A stretch of DNA of 64,000 bases, taken from Winogradskyella wichelsiae. Lineage in GTDB: Bacteria > Bacteroidota > Bacteroidia > Flavobacteriales > Flavobacteriaceae. The translations under genes and the position numbers were made by a program. Positions within the stretch are counted from its first letter, which is position 1; the number at the start of each line of letters is the position of its first letter. Of the stretch, positions 17,804 through 27,972 are shown piece by piece. The DNA is taken from positions 620,001 to 684,000 of the forward strand of contig NZ_JABFDJ010000002.1 of the NCBI RefSeq assembly GCF_013403925.1, given 5' to 3'. The notes under the pieces were generated by a model. The model searched no databases, was not told the origin of the DNA, and saw nothing but the letters and a program-made list of their open reading frames with translations.

Positions 17804-17835
17804 GGGCGCTATTTGGTTTTAATCAAATAGCGCCC
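17804..17835 (+). terminator. Hairpin behind paralogue A
   Basis: A perfect 12-bp stem (gggcgctatttg with its complement) has an 8-base loop. Unlike the copy at 19032 it is not followed by a T run, because the duplication junction lies directly behind it. Termination here may be weak and the second copy may be read through. Confidence 0.6.
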
Positions 17836-19063
17836 ATTCCCAAATTTTAAAAATCAGACGCATGAAACAACTATTACTTTTAACTATTTTAATTTTCTCT
17901 AAATCTCTTTCTGCGCAGACAATTTATACCTATACGGGCATAGGGGACTGGACAGAAGAAACCAATTGGTCACCAAATTACCCTGGCATAATAATAAGTG
18001 AGACCGATGAAGCTATAATATCTACTGATAGTGAGGTCTCTATTCTATACGGAACTATTAACGGAAAACTAACTATTAATGGTGAGTTAGAAACAAGCTC
18101 TACTCTTACTATTAATGGCGAACTTGTAATTAATGGTTACCTAAACAATAGATCCACATTAACAATTAATGGAACAGCAACAAACAATGGAACGCACCTA
18201 TCTAGTTCATTTTTAAGAATATATGGACAGTACACAAATAAAGAAACCCTAACACTTAATTCTTTTTCATATATTTATCCTGATGGAGTTTTAAACAATG
18301 AAACTTCAATGACTAGTATTTTATTTTATAACGATGGAACTCTAAATAACACAGGGACTTATATAAATAACAGTAGTTTATACGGGAATAATAATATACA
18401 TACTTCAGATTTTGTAAACACCAAAAATTTAATACCAGGAAGCAATAGTAATAGTATTGGAACTTATAATTTTGATGCTAACTTAAGCTTAACTAGTAGT
18501 GCTACTTTAACAACAGAAATTAAAAGTATTACTGAAGTTGACTTAGTAAACGTAAATGAAACAGCAACTATTGGTGGTGAATTAGAGGTTACTTTATTAG
18601 AAGATTACGACCCAGCAATAGGAACAACTTACACCATTTTACAAGCCAACGCTATAACGGGTACTTTTAGCGATATTGAATATCCTGATCTAGGCACTGA
18701 TAAAGAGTTCTCTATTACTTATAACACAGACAATATAGTTCTTGAAGTTGTAGCAAGTACCTTATCTATTGATCCAGATAACGAATTAAGCAACTTTGTA
18801 ATTTATCCTAATCCTGCTTCTGGTATTTTAAATATAAACAATATTAATGCTGTTTCGCAAATTGATATCTATTCTGTTTTAGGTCAAAAAATTAAAACAT
18901 TGACACTAAGTATAGGAAATAATAGTATAGATGTAAGTCATCTAAAAAAAGGCGTTTACATGCTTTTAATTGATAAAAACTTATACAAGTTTATTAAAAA
19001 TTAGGGAACTTATTCTTTTATAAACTTATTTGGGCGCTATTTGGTTTTAATCAAATAGCGCCC
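17836..19063 (+). repeat. Tandem duplication, copy 2 (1,228-bp unit)
   Basis: Second unit, colinear with copy 1 without net insertion or deletion. The first 130 or so bases and the 3' half are nearly identical, while the central repeat region has diverged clearly. Confidence 0.9.
17862..19004 (+). CDS. T9SS-sorted secreted protein, paralogue B
   Basis: This 380-aa protein has the same design as its upstream neighbour: identical signal peptide and N-terminal GDWTEETNWSP segment, divergent repetitive middle, almost identical segment at about 220-300, and a T9SS type A sorting domain with YPNPASGILNI and LKKGVYMLLI. Equal length shows that only substitutions separate the copies. Differences concentrate at residues 41-215, which would be the exposed, variable part. 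Leader and hairpin were duplicated with it, so each copy may have its own expression signals. Function unknown; a surface adhesin or binding role is a guess. Confidence 0.88.
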   Translation: MKQLLLLTILIFSKSLSAQTIYTYTGIGDWTEETNWSPNYPGIIISETDEAIISTDSEVSILYGTINGKLTINGELETSSTLTINGELVINGYLNNRSTLTINGTATNNGTHLSSSFLRIYGQYTNKETLTLNSFSYIYPDGVLNNETSMTSILFYNDGTLNNTGTYINNSSLYGNNNIHTSDFVNTKNLIPGSNSNSIGTYNFDANLSLTSSATLTTEIKSITEVDLVNVNETATIGGELEVTLLEDYDPAIGTTYTILQANAITGTFSDIEYPDLGTDKEFSITYNTDNIVLEVVASTLSIDPDNELSNFVIYPNPASGILNINNINAVSQIDIYSVLGQKIKTLTLSIGNNSIDVSHLKKGVYMLLIDKNLYKFIKN

Positions 19064-19071
19064 ATTTTTTT
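19032..19071 (+). terminator. Terminator behind paralogue B
   Basis: The same 12-bp stem as at 17804, here followed by a seven-T run (19065-19071). It is a good Rho-independent terminator. Confidence 0.85.
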
Positions 19072-19155
19072 AAATAAATTTAGCGTACTATACTTTTTAA
19101 AATAAATAAAAGTAAGCGCAAATCAACAATTGCATTTTAGTTAAATATGAAGAAT

Positions 19156-20151
19156 TTATAAAGTGAATTTATAATCAGAAAACTGCTTTAAAACCTCATC
19201 AAAAGCAGCAAAAACGTCTTTAGAATCATCACTAGTTACCATTTTCATTCGGTATTCCTTAAAGTGTGGAATTCCTTTAAAATAGTTGGTATAATGTCTT
19301 CTAGTTTCAAAAACACCTAATGTTTCACCTTTCCAATCAATCGCCATTTGAAGATGTCTTCTAGCGGCCTCTACACGTTCTGCTAACGAAATAGGTGCTA
19401 GGTGTTCACCTGTTTCAAAAAAGTGCTTAACTTGCTTAAAAAACCATGGATTTCCTATAGATGCTCTACCAATCATAGCGCCATCTAACCCGTAAGAATC
19501 TCGCATTAGCATCGCTTTTTCTGGTGTATCTACATCTCCATTTCCAAATACAGGAATATGCATACGAGGGTTATTCTTCACCTCAGCAATCGGTTTCCAA
19601 TCAGCTTCACCTTTATACATTTGAGCCCTAGTTCTACCATGAATAGAAATTGCTTTACAACCTACATCTTGCAAACGTTCTGCAACCTCAACTATTTTAA
19701 TAGAATCATGATCCCAACCTAGTCTGGTTTTTACAGTGACAGGTAAATTAGTACGCTTTACCATTTCTGCAGTCAACTGTTCCATTAAACAGATATCTTT
19801 TAAAATACCTGCTCCTGCTCCTTTTGATACTACTTTTTTAACCGGACAACCAAAATTGATGTCTATAATATCTGGATTCGATTTTTCAACAATATCAATG
19901 GTTTGCAGCATACTTTCCATATTGGCTCCAAAAATCTGAATCCCAACAGGACGTTCTTTTTCATAAATATCTAATTTCATAACGCTTTTTGCCGCATTAC
20001 GAATAAGACCTTCACTACTTACAAACTCTGTATACACCACATCTGCGCCTTGCTCTTTGCAAAGTGCTCTAAATGGTGGATCGCTAACGTCCTCCATAGG
20101 TGCCAAAAGCAATGGAAAGTCCGGTAATTCTATGTCGCCTATTTTTACCAA
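19156..20151 (-). CDS. dusB: tRNA-dihydrouridine synthase (DusB-like)
   Basis: This 331-aa FMN-dependent TIM-barrel enzyme reduces specific uridines in the tRNA D loop. Diagnostic segments are LLLAPMEDVSDPPFR (about 14-28), the catalytic Cys in INFGCPVKKVVSKGAGAGIL, the FMN/tRNA-site IHGRTRAQMYKGEADW, and GNGDVDTPEKA followed by MIGRASIGNPWFF. Length and motif pattern are those of the bacterial DusB group, although assignment among Dus subfamilies is less certain than the activity. It stands alone on the minus strand, convergent with the T9SS cargo genes. Confidence 0.93.
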   Translation of the reverse strand: MVKIGDIELPDFPLLLAPMEDVSDPPFRALCKEQGADVVYTEFVSSEGLIRNAAKSVMKLDIYEKERPVGIQIFGANMESMLQTIDIVEKSNPDIIDINFGCPVKKVVSKGAGAGILKDICLMEQLTAEMVKRTNLPVTVKTRLGWDHDSIKIVEVAERLQDVGCKAISIHGRTRAQMYKGEADWKPIAEVKNNPRMHIPVFGNGDVDTPEKAMLMRDSYGLDGAMIGRASIGNPWFFKQVKHFFETGEHLAPISLAERVEAARRHLQMAIDWKGETLGVFETRRHYTNYFKGIPHFKEYRMKMVTSDDSKDVFAAFDEVLKQFSDYKFTL

Positions 20152-20267
20152 GAGTATCTATTTTAATGCAAAATTAAGGCTTTTATTACTCTTTGTTAAT
20201 CTGTTTTACAAACTATGTAAAAAATCAATTCTATTTTAATATGTATATTTAGCTAAAAACATTAAAA

Positions 20268-20801
20268 ATGAAAAAGATATTATTTTCTGCTTTTATAGTA
20301 TTTGGCTTACTTATAAGTTGTGATGCTATAGATGAATTAACCAAATTTGATTTAGATTATCAAAGTAGTTTTTCAATTCCGCCAACAACCTTAGTTAATA
20401 TCCCTATTAGTTTAGATACTCCTGATGTTACCACGGGCTCTGAGTCTTCTTTTGAAAGCAACAATACAAACAAAGATTTAATAGAAAGTATTAAATTAAC
20501 AATGATGACAATGACTATTGAAGCCCCAGAAGATGGTGATTTCAATTTTCTAAAAGAAATATACATTTATATTAACGCAGAAGGTCTTGAAGAAATAGAA
20601 ATTGCAAATGGTGTTGATTTAGAAAACACCAATTCTAATGTTTTAGAATTAAATATTTTAGACCAAGAGTTAAAAGAATACATTAAAGAGGATAGTTTTA
20701 ACCTAAAAGTGAGAACAACTACAGATGAAACCATTAACGAAACTCACAACATTGTAATAGACACAAAGTTTAGAGTTGATGCTGAAATTTTAGGGGTATA
20801 A
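20268..20801 (+). CDS. Lipoprotein of unknown function
   Basis: This 177-aa protein has a lipoprotein signal (lipobox LLISC, Cys about residue 18) followed by DAIDELTKFDLDYQ. The mature part is acidic with alternating hydrophobic residues and looks all-beta (SFSIPPTTLVNIPISL, LKEIYIYINAEGLEEIEIAN). Similar short beta lipoproteins are common in Flavobacteriaceae without known function. It is divergent from dusB and followed by about 230 bases without a gene. I do not recognise a named family. Confidence 0.75.
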   Translation: MKKILFSAFIVFGLLISCDAIDELTKFDLDYQSSFSIPPTTLVNIPISLDTPDVTTGSESSFESNNTNKDLIESIKLTMMTMTIEAPEDGDFNFLKEIYIYINAEGLEEIEIANGVDLENTNSNVLELNILDQELKEYIKEDSFNLKVRTTTDETINETHNIVIDTKFRVDAEILGV

Positions 20802-21027
20802 ATTAATTACATCACTCAAATTAAAGTCAGTTTTCACTCTTATGGTCATACGATAATGTTTTCTTCTAGTATTTAATCCAAACGTGGTTTTCCTTTCAAC
20901 TTATATTTAATGGATATGAATCGAAAAAATTACCGTGTTATCTAACAAAAGAAAGTACGTAGCTCTTTTTTACAATTGAAATAATAGTAGTACGAGAAAT
21001 ACTAATTTGCTTATAGCAGAATTCAAA

Positions 21028-23445
21028 TTAATTTAAATCTTTAAGTCTGTCTCGCTCTTCTGCATCAGTGGTATGCTCATTAGTGCTCAGTTTAGTGTTA
21101 CCAAACTTGTAACTAAAACCCAACTTAATAAATCGATTATCACTATTTACGAAACCAGTGTTGTTTTGATTTAAATATTGTGTTTTTGTATAAGTATATT
21201 GCTTATTAAACAGATCTTCAATAGAAAGAGATAAGGTTCCTTTTTTCTTTAATATAGATTTGGAGACGCTTAATGTAGAAAATAATTGCCCTTTAACCGT
21301 AGTTAAATGTTGAAGATTTCTATAGGAATAGAACATCGATAAATTAATATTTAAACTATTATCTTTAAGTAGAGATAAATTTGGTGCTAAAATAAATACT
21401 TGAGACCATTGATCTTGCTCTACATTATCAGTACCAAAATTTAATTGCTCTTTGACGTAATACGTTGAAGAAACAGCATAAACTCCCCACTTATCAGATG
21501 GATAATAAGAAAAAATTAAATCTAATCCCGTCTCTAACGTTTTATCAATATTAGTTGGTGTATAAGCAATAATATTTGTATCGTTGTCTTGTCTTGGAAA
21601 TTCTTCAATTGCGTCATCCGTATTCATATAATACCATTCTACAGTAAAATAGTCTAAAAAGTTAACACCAACTTTAAAGTGATCCACGAATGAAGGTGTT
21701 AAATTTGGATTACCTAAAACAATCGTATTCTCATTTATAAAAAAGGTAAATGGGTTTAAATCTTTATAACTGGGTCTGGTAATACTACGTTTGTAATTTG
21801 CATCAATAATTACATCTTCTGTTAATTGGTATGATAAGCTAGTATTTGGAAACCAATTAAAATAATCTTGTGTATTTGTTTCACTCAGTGTTAAAGATTT
21901 GCCTTCAATATTTGTTTGTTCTACCCTTAAGCCTAAGTTTAAATTCCACTTATTCCAAGTTGCACTATAATCTGCATAACCCGAAAATACTTTTTCATCA
22001 TAATTAAAACTATTCGTATTTTCTACATTTAAAACTTCTGTACCACCAATAATATCTAATCGAGTAATATCACTATTCGTTTTTATATTAGAGTATTTAA
22101 TACCAGCATCAAAATTAGAATTTTCATTAATTGGTAAAACATAGTCTATTTTCCCTGTGATAATATCTGTTTCTTGATTTGCAATGGTATTAAACTCAGA
22201 ATCATTGAAAAGTATGTTATTATTATCATAAAAATTACTTAATACATTTTGGTCACGATCATAATCATAAATCGTGTAATGTCCATTAAAAGAAAGACTA
22301 GCATCATTATTAAAATTATGCATAAAAACGATATCTGTACCAATGTTATATTTATTATCCCTAGATAAATTATCTGCTGTGAAACTAGATACCAACACTG
22401 AGTTTTCATCTGTAATATTAGTATTGTTATTAATCCTGTATTTAAAATAAGGCATATATAAGCCTGTACTAGTTATGCTTAGCGTATTTTTATCATTAAT
22501 ATAATAATCAAAATTAAGATTTAGATTGTGCGTTTCAGACCAAGTATTTCTATTTACATCAGAGGCCCAAATTTCTTCAATATTCTTAGAGTTATCTAAA
22601 TAATTAACAACATACTCTTGATCTCTATTAATTTTTTTATCAGAATAGCTATAGTTGAGGTTAAGATTAACTTTATCATTTTTAAAATAATGACTTGTTG
22701 ACGCATTATATCTTGGAAAAACACCTTGGGTATAATTAGTTTGAATACTTCCCCTATAACCTGTCACTAAGTTTTTACTCATTACTATATTAATTACAGA
22801 ACCACTATCCGCATCGTAACTCGCAGGTGGGTTTGTAATGACTTCAATAGATTTAATATTATTGGCAGGTGTACTTTCTAAAAGCTGTATTAATTCAGAA
22901 GGAGTTAACTGTACTCTTAGATTATTTATAAAAACCGTGGCTCGTGTACTTTTAATACTAATACCGTTATCTGCAACTATAATTCCTGGTGTATTTCTTA
23001 AAACACTCAATGTAGAACCTTCTACTAAGGCCGTATTTTCTACATTAAAAATTAAACGATCTGGTTTACGAGTAATTGTAGGTTTTATTGCAACTACTGT
23101 AACTTCTCCTAAATTTTCTGAAGATTCGTTAAGTATAATTGTTTTTAAATCTAAATCTGTGCTAAGTACAATTTTTTGCTTAAACTCTTCATAACCGATA
23201 TAACTTACCTTAATATGAAACGTTGATGAAGGTATATCTATTAAAGTAAAAAAACCATTTTCGTCGGTAGAAGTCCCTTTAAGAAAGGTTTCTTCAGTTT
23301 CAGTTATAATTACAATATTAGCAAATTCAATTGGGTTATCATCAATATCAACAATACGACCAGAAATGGAATATTCTTGCGAAAATGCTACGAAAAAGAG
23401 CGTAGAAAAAAGGACGCAGAAATAGTGGCGAAGGTTAATAATCAT
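21028..23445 (-). CDS. Outer-membrane TonB-dependent-type receptor with CarboxypepD-like domain
   Basis: This 805-aa protein has a signal peptide (ending VAFSQ), an N-terminal carboxypeptidase-regulatory-like domain (about 20-105: ISGRIVDIDDNPIEFANIVI), a plug region (about 110-220: LRNTPGIIVADNGISIKS, VITNPPASYDADSGSVINI) and a long beta-barrel rich in Asn/Tyr ending in RFIKLGFSYKFG. It resembles the outer-membrane beta-barrel family PF14905, related to TonB receptors. No SusD partner is adjacent, so it is not a standard polysaccharide locus. I chose the ATG at 23445 over a TTG at 23466 because it places the signal peptide properly. Substrate unknown. Confidence 0.88.
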   Translation of the reverse strand: MIINLRHYFCVLFSTLFFVAFSQEYSISGRIVDIDDNPIEFANIVIITETEETFLKGTSTDENGFFTLIDIPSSTFHIKVSYIGYEEFKQKIVLSTDLDLKTIILNESSENLGEVTVVAIKPTITRKPDRLIFNVENTALVEGSTLSVLRNTPGIIVADNGISIKSTRATVFINNLRVQLTPSELIQLLESTPANNIKSIEVITNPPASYDADSGSVINIVMSKNLVTGYRGSIQTNYTQGVFPRYNASTSHYFKNDKVNLNLNYSYSDKKINRDQEYVVNYLDNSKNIEEIWASDVNRNTWSETHNLNLNFDYYINDKNTLSITSTGLYMPYFKYRINNNTNITDENSVLVSSFTADNLSRDNKYNIGTDIVFMHNFNNDASLSFNGHYTIYDYDRDQNVLSNFYDNNNILFNDSEFNTIANQETDIITGKIDYVLPINENSNFDAGIKYSNIKTNSDITRLDIIGGTEVLNVENTNSFNYDEKVFSGYADYSATWNKWNLNLGLRVEQTNIEGKSLTLSETNTQDYFNWFPNTSLSYQLTEDVIIDANYKRSITRPSYKDLNPFTFFINENTIVLGNPNLTPSFVDHFKVGVNFLDYFTVEWYYMNTDDAIEEFPRQDNDTNIIAYTPTNIDKTLETGLDLIFSYYPSDKWGVYAVSSTYYVKEQLNFGTDNVEQDQWSQVFILAPNLSLLKDNSLNINLSMFYSYRNLQHLTTVKGQLFSTLSVSKSILKKKGTLSLSIEDLFNKQYTYTKTQYLNQNNTGFVNSDNRFIKLGFSYKFGNTKLSTNEHTTDAEERDRLKDLN

Positions 23446-23564
23446 AGTATTAGGTTTGTCTCGCAATATATAAATTGTTTTTCACTTTCTATTGTGGTTT
23501 TTCCACAGTATTATTCATTTTATAAAACAAATATTTTAGATACCTTAAAGCACAAGAAATCAAT

Positions 23565-23572
23565 TATATTTG
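23565..23572 (+). promoter_or_regulatory. Candidate -7 element for lepA
   Basis: TATATTTG matches TAnnTTTG, 29 bases before the lepA ATG at 23602. Confidence 0.5.
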
Positions 23573-23601
23573 CCAATTAGATATTGCCTTAGAAAAGAGA
23601 C

Positions 23602-25398
23602 ATGAAAAATATACGTAATTTTTGCATTATTGCACATATTGACCACGGAAAGAGCACATTAGCAGACCGTTTATTAGATGTTACAGGTTCTGTTACTGCT
23701 CGTGAACAACAAGCACAGCTTTTAGATAGCATGGATTTAGAGCGCGAACGTGGTATTACCATAAAATCGCATGCCATACAAATGGACTATGAATATGAAG
23801 GTGAAAAATATGTATTAAACCTTATTGATACACCTGGTCACGTAGATTTTTCTTACGAAGTATCGCGTTCTATTGCGGCTTGTGAAGGGGCTTTATTAAT
23901 TGTAGATGCTGCTCAAAGTATACAAGCACAAACTATTTCTAACTTATATTTAGCATTAGAGAATGATTTAGAAATTATTCCGGTTCTAAACAAAGTAGAT
24001 TTACCAAGTGCAAATCCAGAAGAGGTTACAGACGATATTGTTGATCTTTTAGGTTGTAAACCAGAAGAAGTAATCCATGCCAGTGGAAAAACAGGTTTTG
24101 GTGTTGAAAATATTTTAAAAGCAATTATAGAACGAATTCCTGCACCAAAAGGAAATGTAGATGAACCACTTCAAGCTTTAATTTTCGACTCTGTTTATAA
24201 CACCTTTAGAGGTATTGAAACTTATTTTAGAGTTTTTAATGGTGAAATTAAAAAAGGACAAAAAATTAAATTTGTCGCAACAGGAAAAGAATATTTTGCA
24301 GATGAAGTTGGGACTTTAAAACTAACCCAAGTTGCTAAGCAAAGTGTAAAAGCTGGTGATGTTGGTTATTTAATTACTGGGATAAAAACAGCTAAAGAAG
24401 TAAAAGTAGGAGATACTATAACTGATTTTGCAAATCCTACCACAAATATTATTGCAGGTTTTGAAGATGTTAAACCTATGGTATTTGCTGGTATTTACCC
24501 CGTAGATACAGAAGATTACGAAGAGTTAAGAAACTCTATGGAAAAACTTCAACTAAACGATGCGTCATTGGTGTTTCAACCAGAAAGTTCTGCAGCTTTA
24601 GGTTTTGGTTTCCGTTGTGGATTCTTAGGAATGCTTCACATGGAAATTATCCAAGAACGTTTAGAACGTGAATTTGATATGACTGTTATTACTACAGTGC
24701 CTAACGTATCGTACCATGCATTCACTAATAAAAATCCAAACGAAGCATTTATAGTTAATAATCCTACTGATTTACCAGAACCAACTACTGTAAACCGTGT
24801 TGAGGAGCCATTTATAAAAGCTACTATTATTACAAAAGCAGATTTTGTTGGTAATGTAATGAGTCTGTGTATTGAAAAACGTGGAATGATTGTCAATCAA
24901 ACGTATTTAACCACAGAACGTGTAGAGTTAATTTTTGAAATGCCATTGGCAGAGATTGTTTTCGATTTTTATGATCGTTTAAAAACAGTATCTAAAGGTT
25001 ATGCCTCTTTCGATTACCATCCAATTGGTATGAAAGCCTCTAAATTAGTACGTTTAGATGTTTTATTAAACGCACAGCCTGTAGATGCACTTTCTGCTTT
25101 AATTCATACCGATAACGCCCATAATATTGGTAAAAAGATGTGTGAGAAACTAAAAGAATTAATACCAAGACAACAGTTTGATATTCCTATTCAAGCGGCA
25201 ATTGGTGCAAAAATTATTGCCAGAGAAACTGTAAAAGCACTTCGTAAAGATGTTACGGCAAAATGTTACGGTGGTGATATTTCTCGTAAACGTAAGTTAT
25301 TAGAGAAGCAGAAAAAAGGTAAAAAACGTATGCGCCAAGTTGGTAATGTAGAAATACCTCAGCAAGCGTTTATGGCTGTCTTAAAGCTTAATGACTAA
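23602..25398 (+). CDS. lepA: Elongation factor 4 (LepA), ribosomal GTPase
   Basis: This 598-aa translational GTPase is related to EF-G, binds the ribosome and affects elongation or initiation under stress. G1 is [15 protein letters not shown] (about 10-24), G2 is in the RERGITIKS region, G3 is [11 protein letters not shown] (about 77-87) and G4 is NKVDLP. The unique LepA C-terminal domain is present ([25 protein letters not shown]). Length is typical. Monocistronic, with a strong terminator behind it. Confidence 0.97.
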   Translation: MKNIRNFCIIAHIDHGKSTLADRLLDVTGSVTAREQQAQLLDSMDLERERGITIKSHAIQMDYEYEGEKYVLNLIDTPGHVDFSYEVSRSIAACEGALLIVDAAQSIQAQTISNLYLALENDLEIIPVLNKVDLPSANPEEVTDDIVDLLGCKPEEVIHASGKTGFGVENILKAIIERIPAPKGNVDEPLQALIFDSVYNTFRGIETYFRVFNGEIKKGQKIKFVATGKEYFADEVGTLKLTQVAKQSVKAGDVGYLITGIKTAKEVKVGDTITDFANPTTNIIAGFEDVKPMVFAGIYPVDTEDYEELRNSMEKLQLNDASLVFQPESSAALGFGFRCGFLGMLHMEIIQERLEREFDMTVITTVPNVSYHAFTNKNPNEAFIVNNPTDLPEPTTVNRVEEPFIKATIITKADFVGNVMSLCIEKRGMIVNQTYLTTERVELIFEMPLAEIVFDFYDRLKTVSKGYASFDYHPIGMKASKLVRLDVLLNAQPVDALSALIHTDNAHNIGKKMCEKLKELIPRQQFDIPIQAAIGAKIIARETVKALRKDVTAKCYGGDISRKRKLLEKQKKGKKRMRQVGNVEIPQQAFMAVLKLND

Positions 25399-25419
25399 TT
25401 TTCATTAAAAGATAAATAT

Positions 25420-25449
25420 AAAAAATCCTGCTATTGCAGGATTTTTTTT
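25420..25449 (+). terminator. Rho-independent terminator of lepA
   Basis: Stem atcctgc (25425-25431) pairs with gcaggat (25436-25442), has a 4-base loop, is extended by A:T pairs and is followed by a T run. The A run on the left would let it serve the convergent antiporter gene too. Confidence 0.85.
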
Positions 25450-25482
25450 CGATAGAACTTAAAATATTTTTATTGCTTTGCT

Positions 25483-27342
25483 TTAAGGTTTTGGTGTTTC
25501 TTCTTTTACTACCTTTTCAACATCAAGGGGTTTACCTAAATACACCAATTTATAATCTTCTCCTATATCTTCTGCTTTAGTATCGTATACAGATATAATA
25601 TGAAGCTCTCCTTCGTCATCTTTTAAAAATAAAGGAATCATATACTTATCCTTACTTGCTAACTCTATAAGATTAGCATAATGTGCTGCATCATCAATAT
25701 CTACCTCTTGTATTGCAGGATATCTTCGAGTAACTTCTGTTAAATTAATATAATCATCAGTAGGAGAGAACAAACCTTCTTTCGGACTGTTTTCTGGGTT
25801 ATTCATTTCATCTGAAGTCACTAATCTATAAGAACCATTTTCACCAAAATCTTTGCTAAACTTTTCAATGACATAAGCATTAATTTCAGAATTTCCTGTC
25901 ATTGCCATAATATAACCAACATCATTTAACTCAATATTATCAGATAACGTATCTGAATAAATATTACTACTTAGCGCTTCAAGTCCCAATTCTTGAGCTT
26001 TATCAATATTATTCTGATTACTATCTATAAGCACCACATGACGTCCGTTATTCACTAAATAATGCCCTAATAATCGTGGTAATTTAGAAGCACCTACTAT
26101 TAAAATACCATTAGATTTTGTAAGAAACACACCAACTAATCTTGCAAATAACCGTGCGGTTGTAGCATTTAGTAAAACAGTTCCTAAAACAATCATAAAT
26201 ACCAGAGGGGTAATGTATTCTGCGCCCTCAACACCTTGTCTCATTAGTTTACTTCCAAAAAGCGATGCAATACCTGCGGCAACAATTCCACGAGGACCAA
26301 CCCAACTTATAAATAACTTTTCATTAAAGTTTAATTTAGAACCTTGGGTACTAACAAAAACAGCTAATGGCCTAATAACAAAAACTACAATAGCAAAAAG
26401 TATTGCCGTTTTCCAAGTATAAAGTAATAGTAAATCTGAAATATTAATATTAGCTGCTAAAAGAATAAATAAGATTGAAATTAATAAAACACTTAGAGAT
26501 TCTTTAAAATAGAGTAGTTCTTTTAAGTTTTCAAGCTTACTGTTTCCTAACACCATTCCCATAACTACAACAGCCAATAAACCAGATTCGTGAGCAAACA
26601 ATTCAGACTCAACAAATACTAGCAATACTGTAGACAATGACACCACATTTAATAAGTAATGCGGAATCAATTTTTTATTTATAGCAAAGGCTAAAGCATG
26701 CGCAAAAGTGAACCCAAACGTTGTACCAAATAATACAATTTTACCAAACTCTATTACTGCTGTTTTAGTGAAACCGCTATCTCCACCAACACTAATAAAT
26801 TCGAATACCAATACGGCAACCAAAGCTCCAATAGGATCGATTAGAATACCTTCCCATTTTAAAACGGCAGACACATCTTTTTTAAGCGGAATATTCCTTA
26901 AAATAGGAGTAATAACTGTTGGACCAGTAACGATAATAAGTCCAGCAAATAAGAAAGACAGATCTAAACTTAGACCAAAAACATAATGGGCAACAATTCC
27001 AGAACCAAAAAATGTAATAGCAGAACCAACCGTTATTAATTTTGTAATAACAGGTCCTACGTTTTTTATTTCAGAACGTTTTAATGTTAGTCCTCCTTCA
27101 AATAAAATAATACTTATAGCAAGCGACACAAAATAATACAAGCTATCCCCTGGAAATAAGCCGTATTCACCATTCCAAATTGGTTCTATCCATTTTGAAC
27201 CATCTTCACTTAAAAATTCTGCAGCAATAGGACCTACCAATAATCCAATTAATATTAAAGGCAAAATCGCTGGAATTTTAAATTTCCAAGCCACCCATTG
27301 CGCTAATATTCCTAGAATAATAATTCCAGCTAATTCTAACAT
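25483..27342 (-). CDS. Cation:proton antiporter with NAD-binding regulatory domain
   Basis: This 619-aa inner-membrane protein has about 12 transmembrane helices in residues 1-400 (CPA1/NhaP-like: ILFEGGLTLKRSEIK, ITGPTVITPILRN region, SWVGPRGIVAAGIASLFG). After these comes a cytoplasmic Rossmann/RCK-like domain at about 405-520 (GILIVGASKLPRLLGHYL, VVLIDSNQNNIDKAQ). It is expected to exchange Na+ or K+ for H+, with nucleotide or redox control through the C-terminal domain. The last 100 residues may be a further regulatory module. It is convergent with lepA and 110 bases downstream of the DUF202 gene on the same strand. Ion specificity is not readable. Confidence 0.9.
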   Translation of the reverse strand: MLELAGIIILGILAQWVAWKFKIPAILPLILIGLLVGPIAAEFLSEDGSKWIEPIWNGEYGLFPGDSLYYFVSLAISIILFEGGLTLKRSEIKNVGPVITKLITVGSAITFFGSGIVAHYVFGLSLDLSFLFAGLIIVTGPTVITPILRNIPLKKDVSAVLKWEGILIDPIGALVAVLVFEFISVGGDSGFTKTAVIEFGKIVLFGTTFGFTFAHALAFAINKKLIPHYLLNVVSLSTVLLVFVESELFAHESGLLAVVVMGMVLGNSKLENLKELLYFKESLSVLLISILFILLAANINISDLLLLYTWKTAILFAIVVFVIRPLAVFVSTQGSKLNFNEKLFISWVGPRGIVAAGIASLFGSKLMRQGVEGAEYITPLVFMIVLGTVLLNATTARLFARLVGVFLTKSNGILIVGASKLPRLLGHYLVNNGRHVVLIDSNQNNIDKAQELGLEALSSNIYSDTLSDNIELNDVGYIMAMTGNSEINAYVIEKFSKDFGENGSYRLVTSDEMNNPENSPKEGLFSPTDDYINLTEVTRRYPAIQEVDIDDAAHYANLIELASKDKYMIPLFLKDDEGELHIISVYDTKAEDIGEDYKLVYLGKPLDVEKVVKEETPKP

Positions 27343-27453
27343 CTATTTACTTTTTTGTGAAAATACTAAATTCTAGTTTTATAAAAGGTTTTAACCTATG
27401 CGATATAACAAAGATTTAAGTCTTAAAATCTCTTGCTTAATTTTTAAAATCCT

Positions 27454-27819
27454 TTAATCTTTTAGCGCATCTGACTCTTTTTCTTCAGATTTATAATACA
27501 CACGTTTTAAACTTTTTTTTAATAAAGTAAACCTATAAACTCCGATTATAAAAAATAGGATACTAAAGATAATTGCTGTTAATGCTAAATATTCAAAATT
27601 TGAAAATTCTTTTAATTGATATAAAGCAATAGCGCCTAATAATAAATATAAAGAAGAACGAATGTAAGACAAAAGCGTACGCTCATTAGCCAAACGTGTA
27701 CGCTCTATAGCCAAATAATCTCGTAAAATTACTTGCTGATCGGGTTTAAAATCGCGTCCAAAACGTAAAAGTTTAATCTTCTTTATTTTTAAAGGTGATT
27801 TCGATACTTTTTTCATCAT
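27454..27819 (-). CDS. DUF202 small membrane protein
   Basis: This 121-aa protein has a basic N-terminus and the DUF202 (YidH-like) signature RTRLANERTLLSYIRSSLYL (about 50-69), followed by hydrophobic helices (about 66-83 and 88-106) and a charged tail. The family is membrane-embedded and functionally uncharacterised; related domains occur in fungal VTC polyphosphate proteins. Two adjacent Met codons open the frame; I list the first. It precedes the antiporter gene on the same strand and diverges from the MBL hydrolase gene. Confidence 0.85.
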   Translation of the reverse strand: MMKKVSKSPLKIKKIKLLRFGRDFKPDQQVILRDYLAIERTRLANERTLLSYIRSSLYLLLGAIALYQLKEFSNFEYLALTAIIFSILFFIIGVYRFTLLKKSLKRVYYKSEEKESDALKD

Positions 27820-27972
27820 TAATTCTATTTATCATTCTAAAAGTAACTGTTTTATAAGTGAGTTTAAAATGTGAAGGATTAAATTGTTAAATATCCACTA
27901 ATAATTGTTCGTTTCGTCCATTAAGTTTGATGCTTTTAGTAATTTGCAGAGTCTATTTTTAATATTCATATT

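Larger units (their letters stand above)
16608..17835 (+). repeat. Tandem duplication, copy 1 (1,228-bp unit)
   Basis: First unit of a direct repeat with an exact 1,228-base offset. It carries a leader (cccaaattttaaaaatcaga), a 380-codon gene and a hairpin (17804-17815 with 17824-17835). The trinucleotide att occurs at 16608, 17836 and 19064, that is, at both outer borders and at the junction, which marks the duplication boundaries. Confidence 0.9.

Noticed and set aside
16634..19004. Insertion element or composite transposon around the two T9SS genes
   Set aside because: No transposase, no terminal inverted repeats and no target duplication; borders share only the trinucleotide ATT.
23446..23466. 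Upstream TTG start for the TonB-type receptor
   Set aside because: The ATG at 23445 places the signal peptide at the N-terminus; the seven extra residues include Pro and charged residues.
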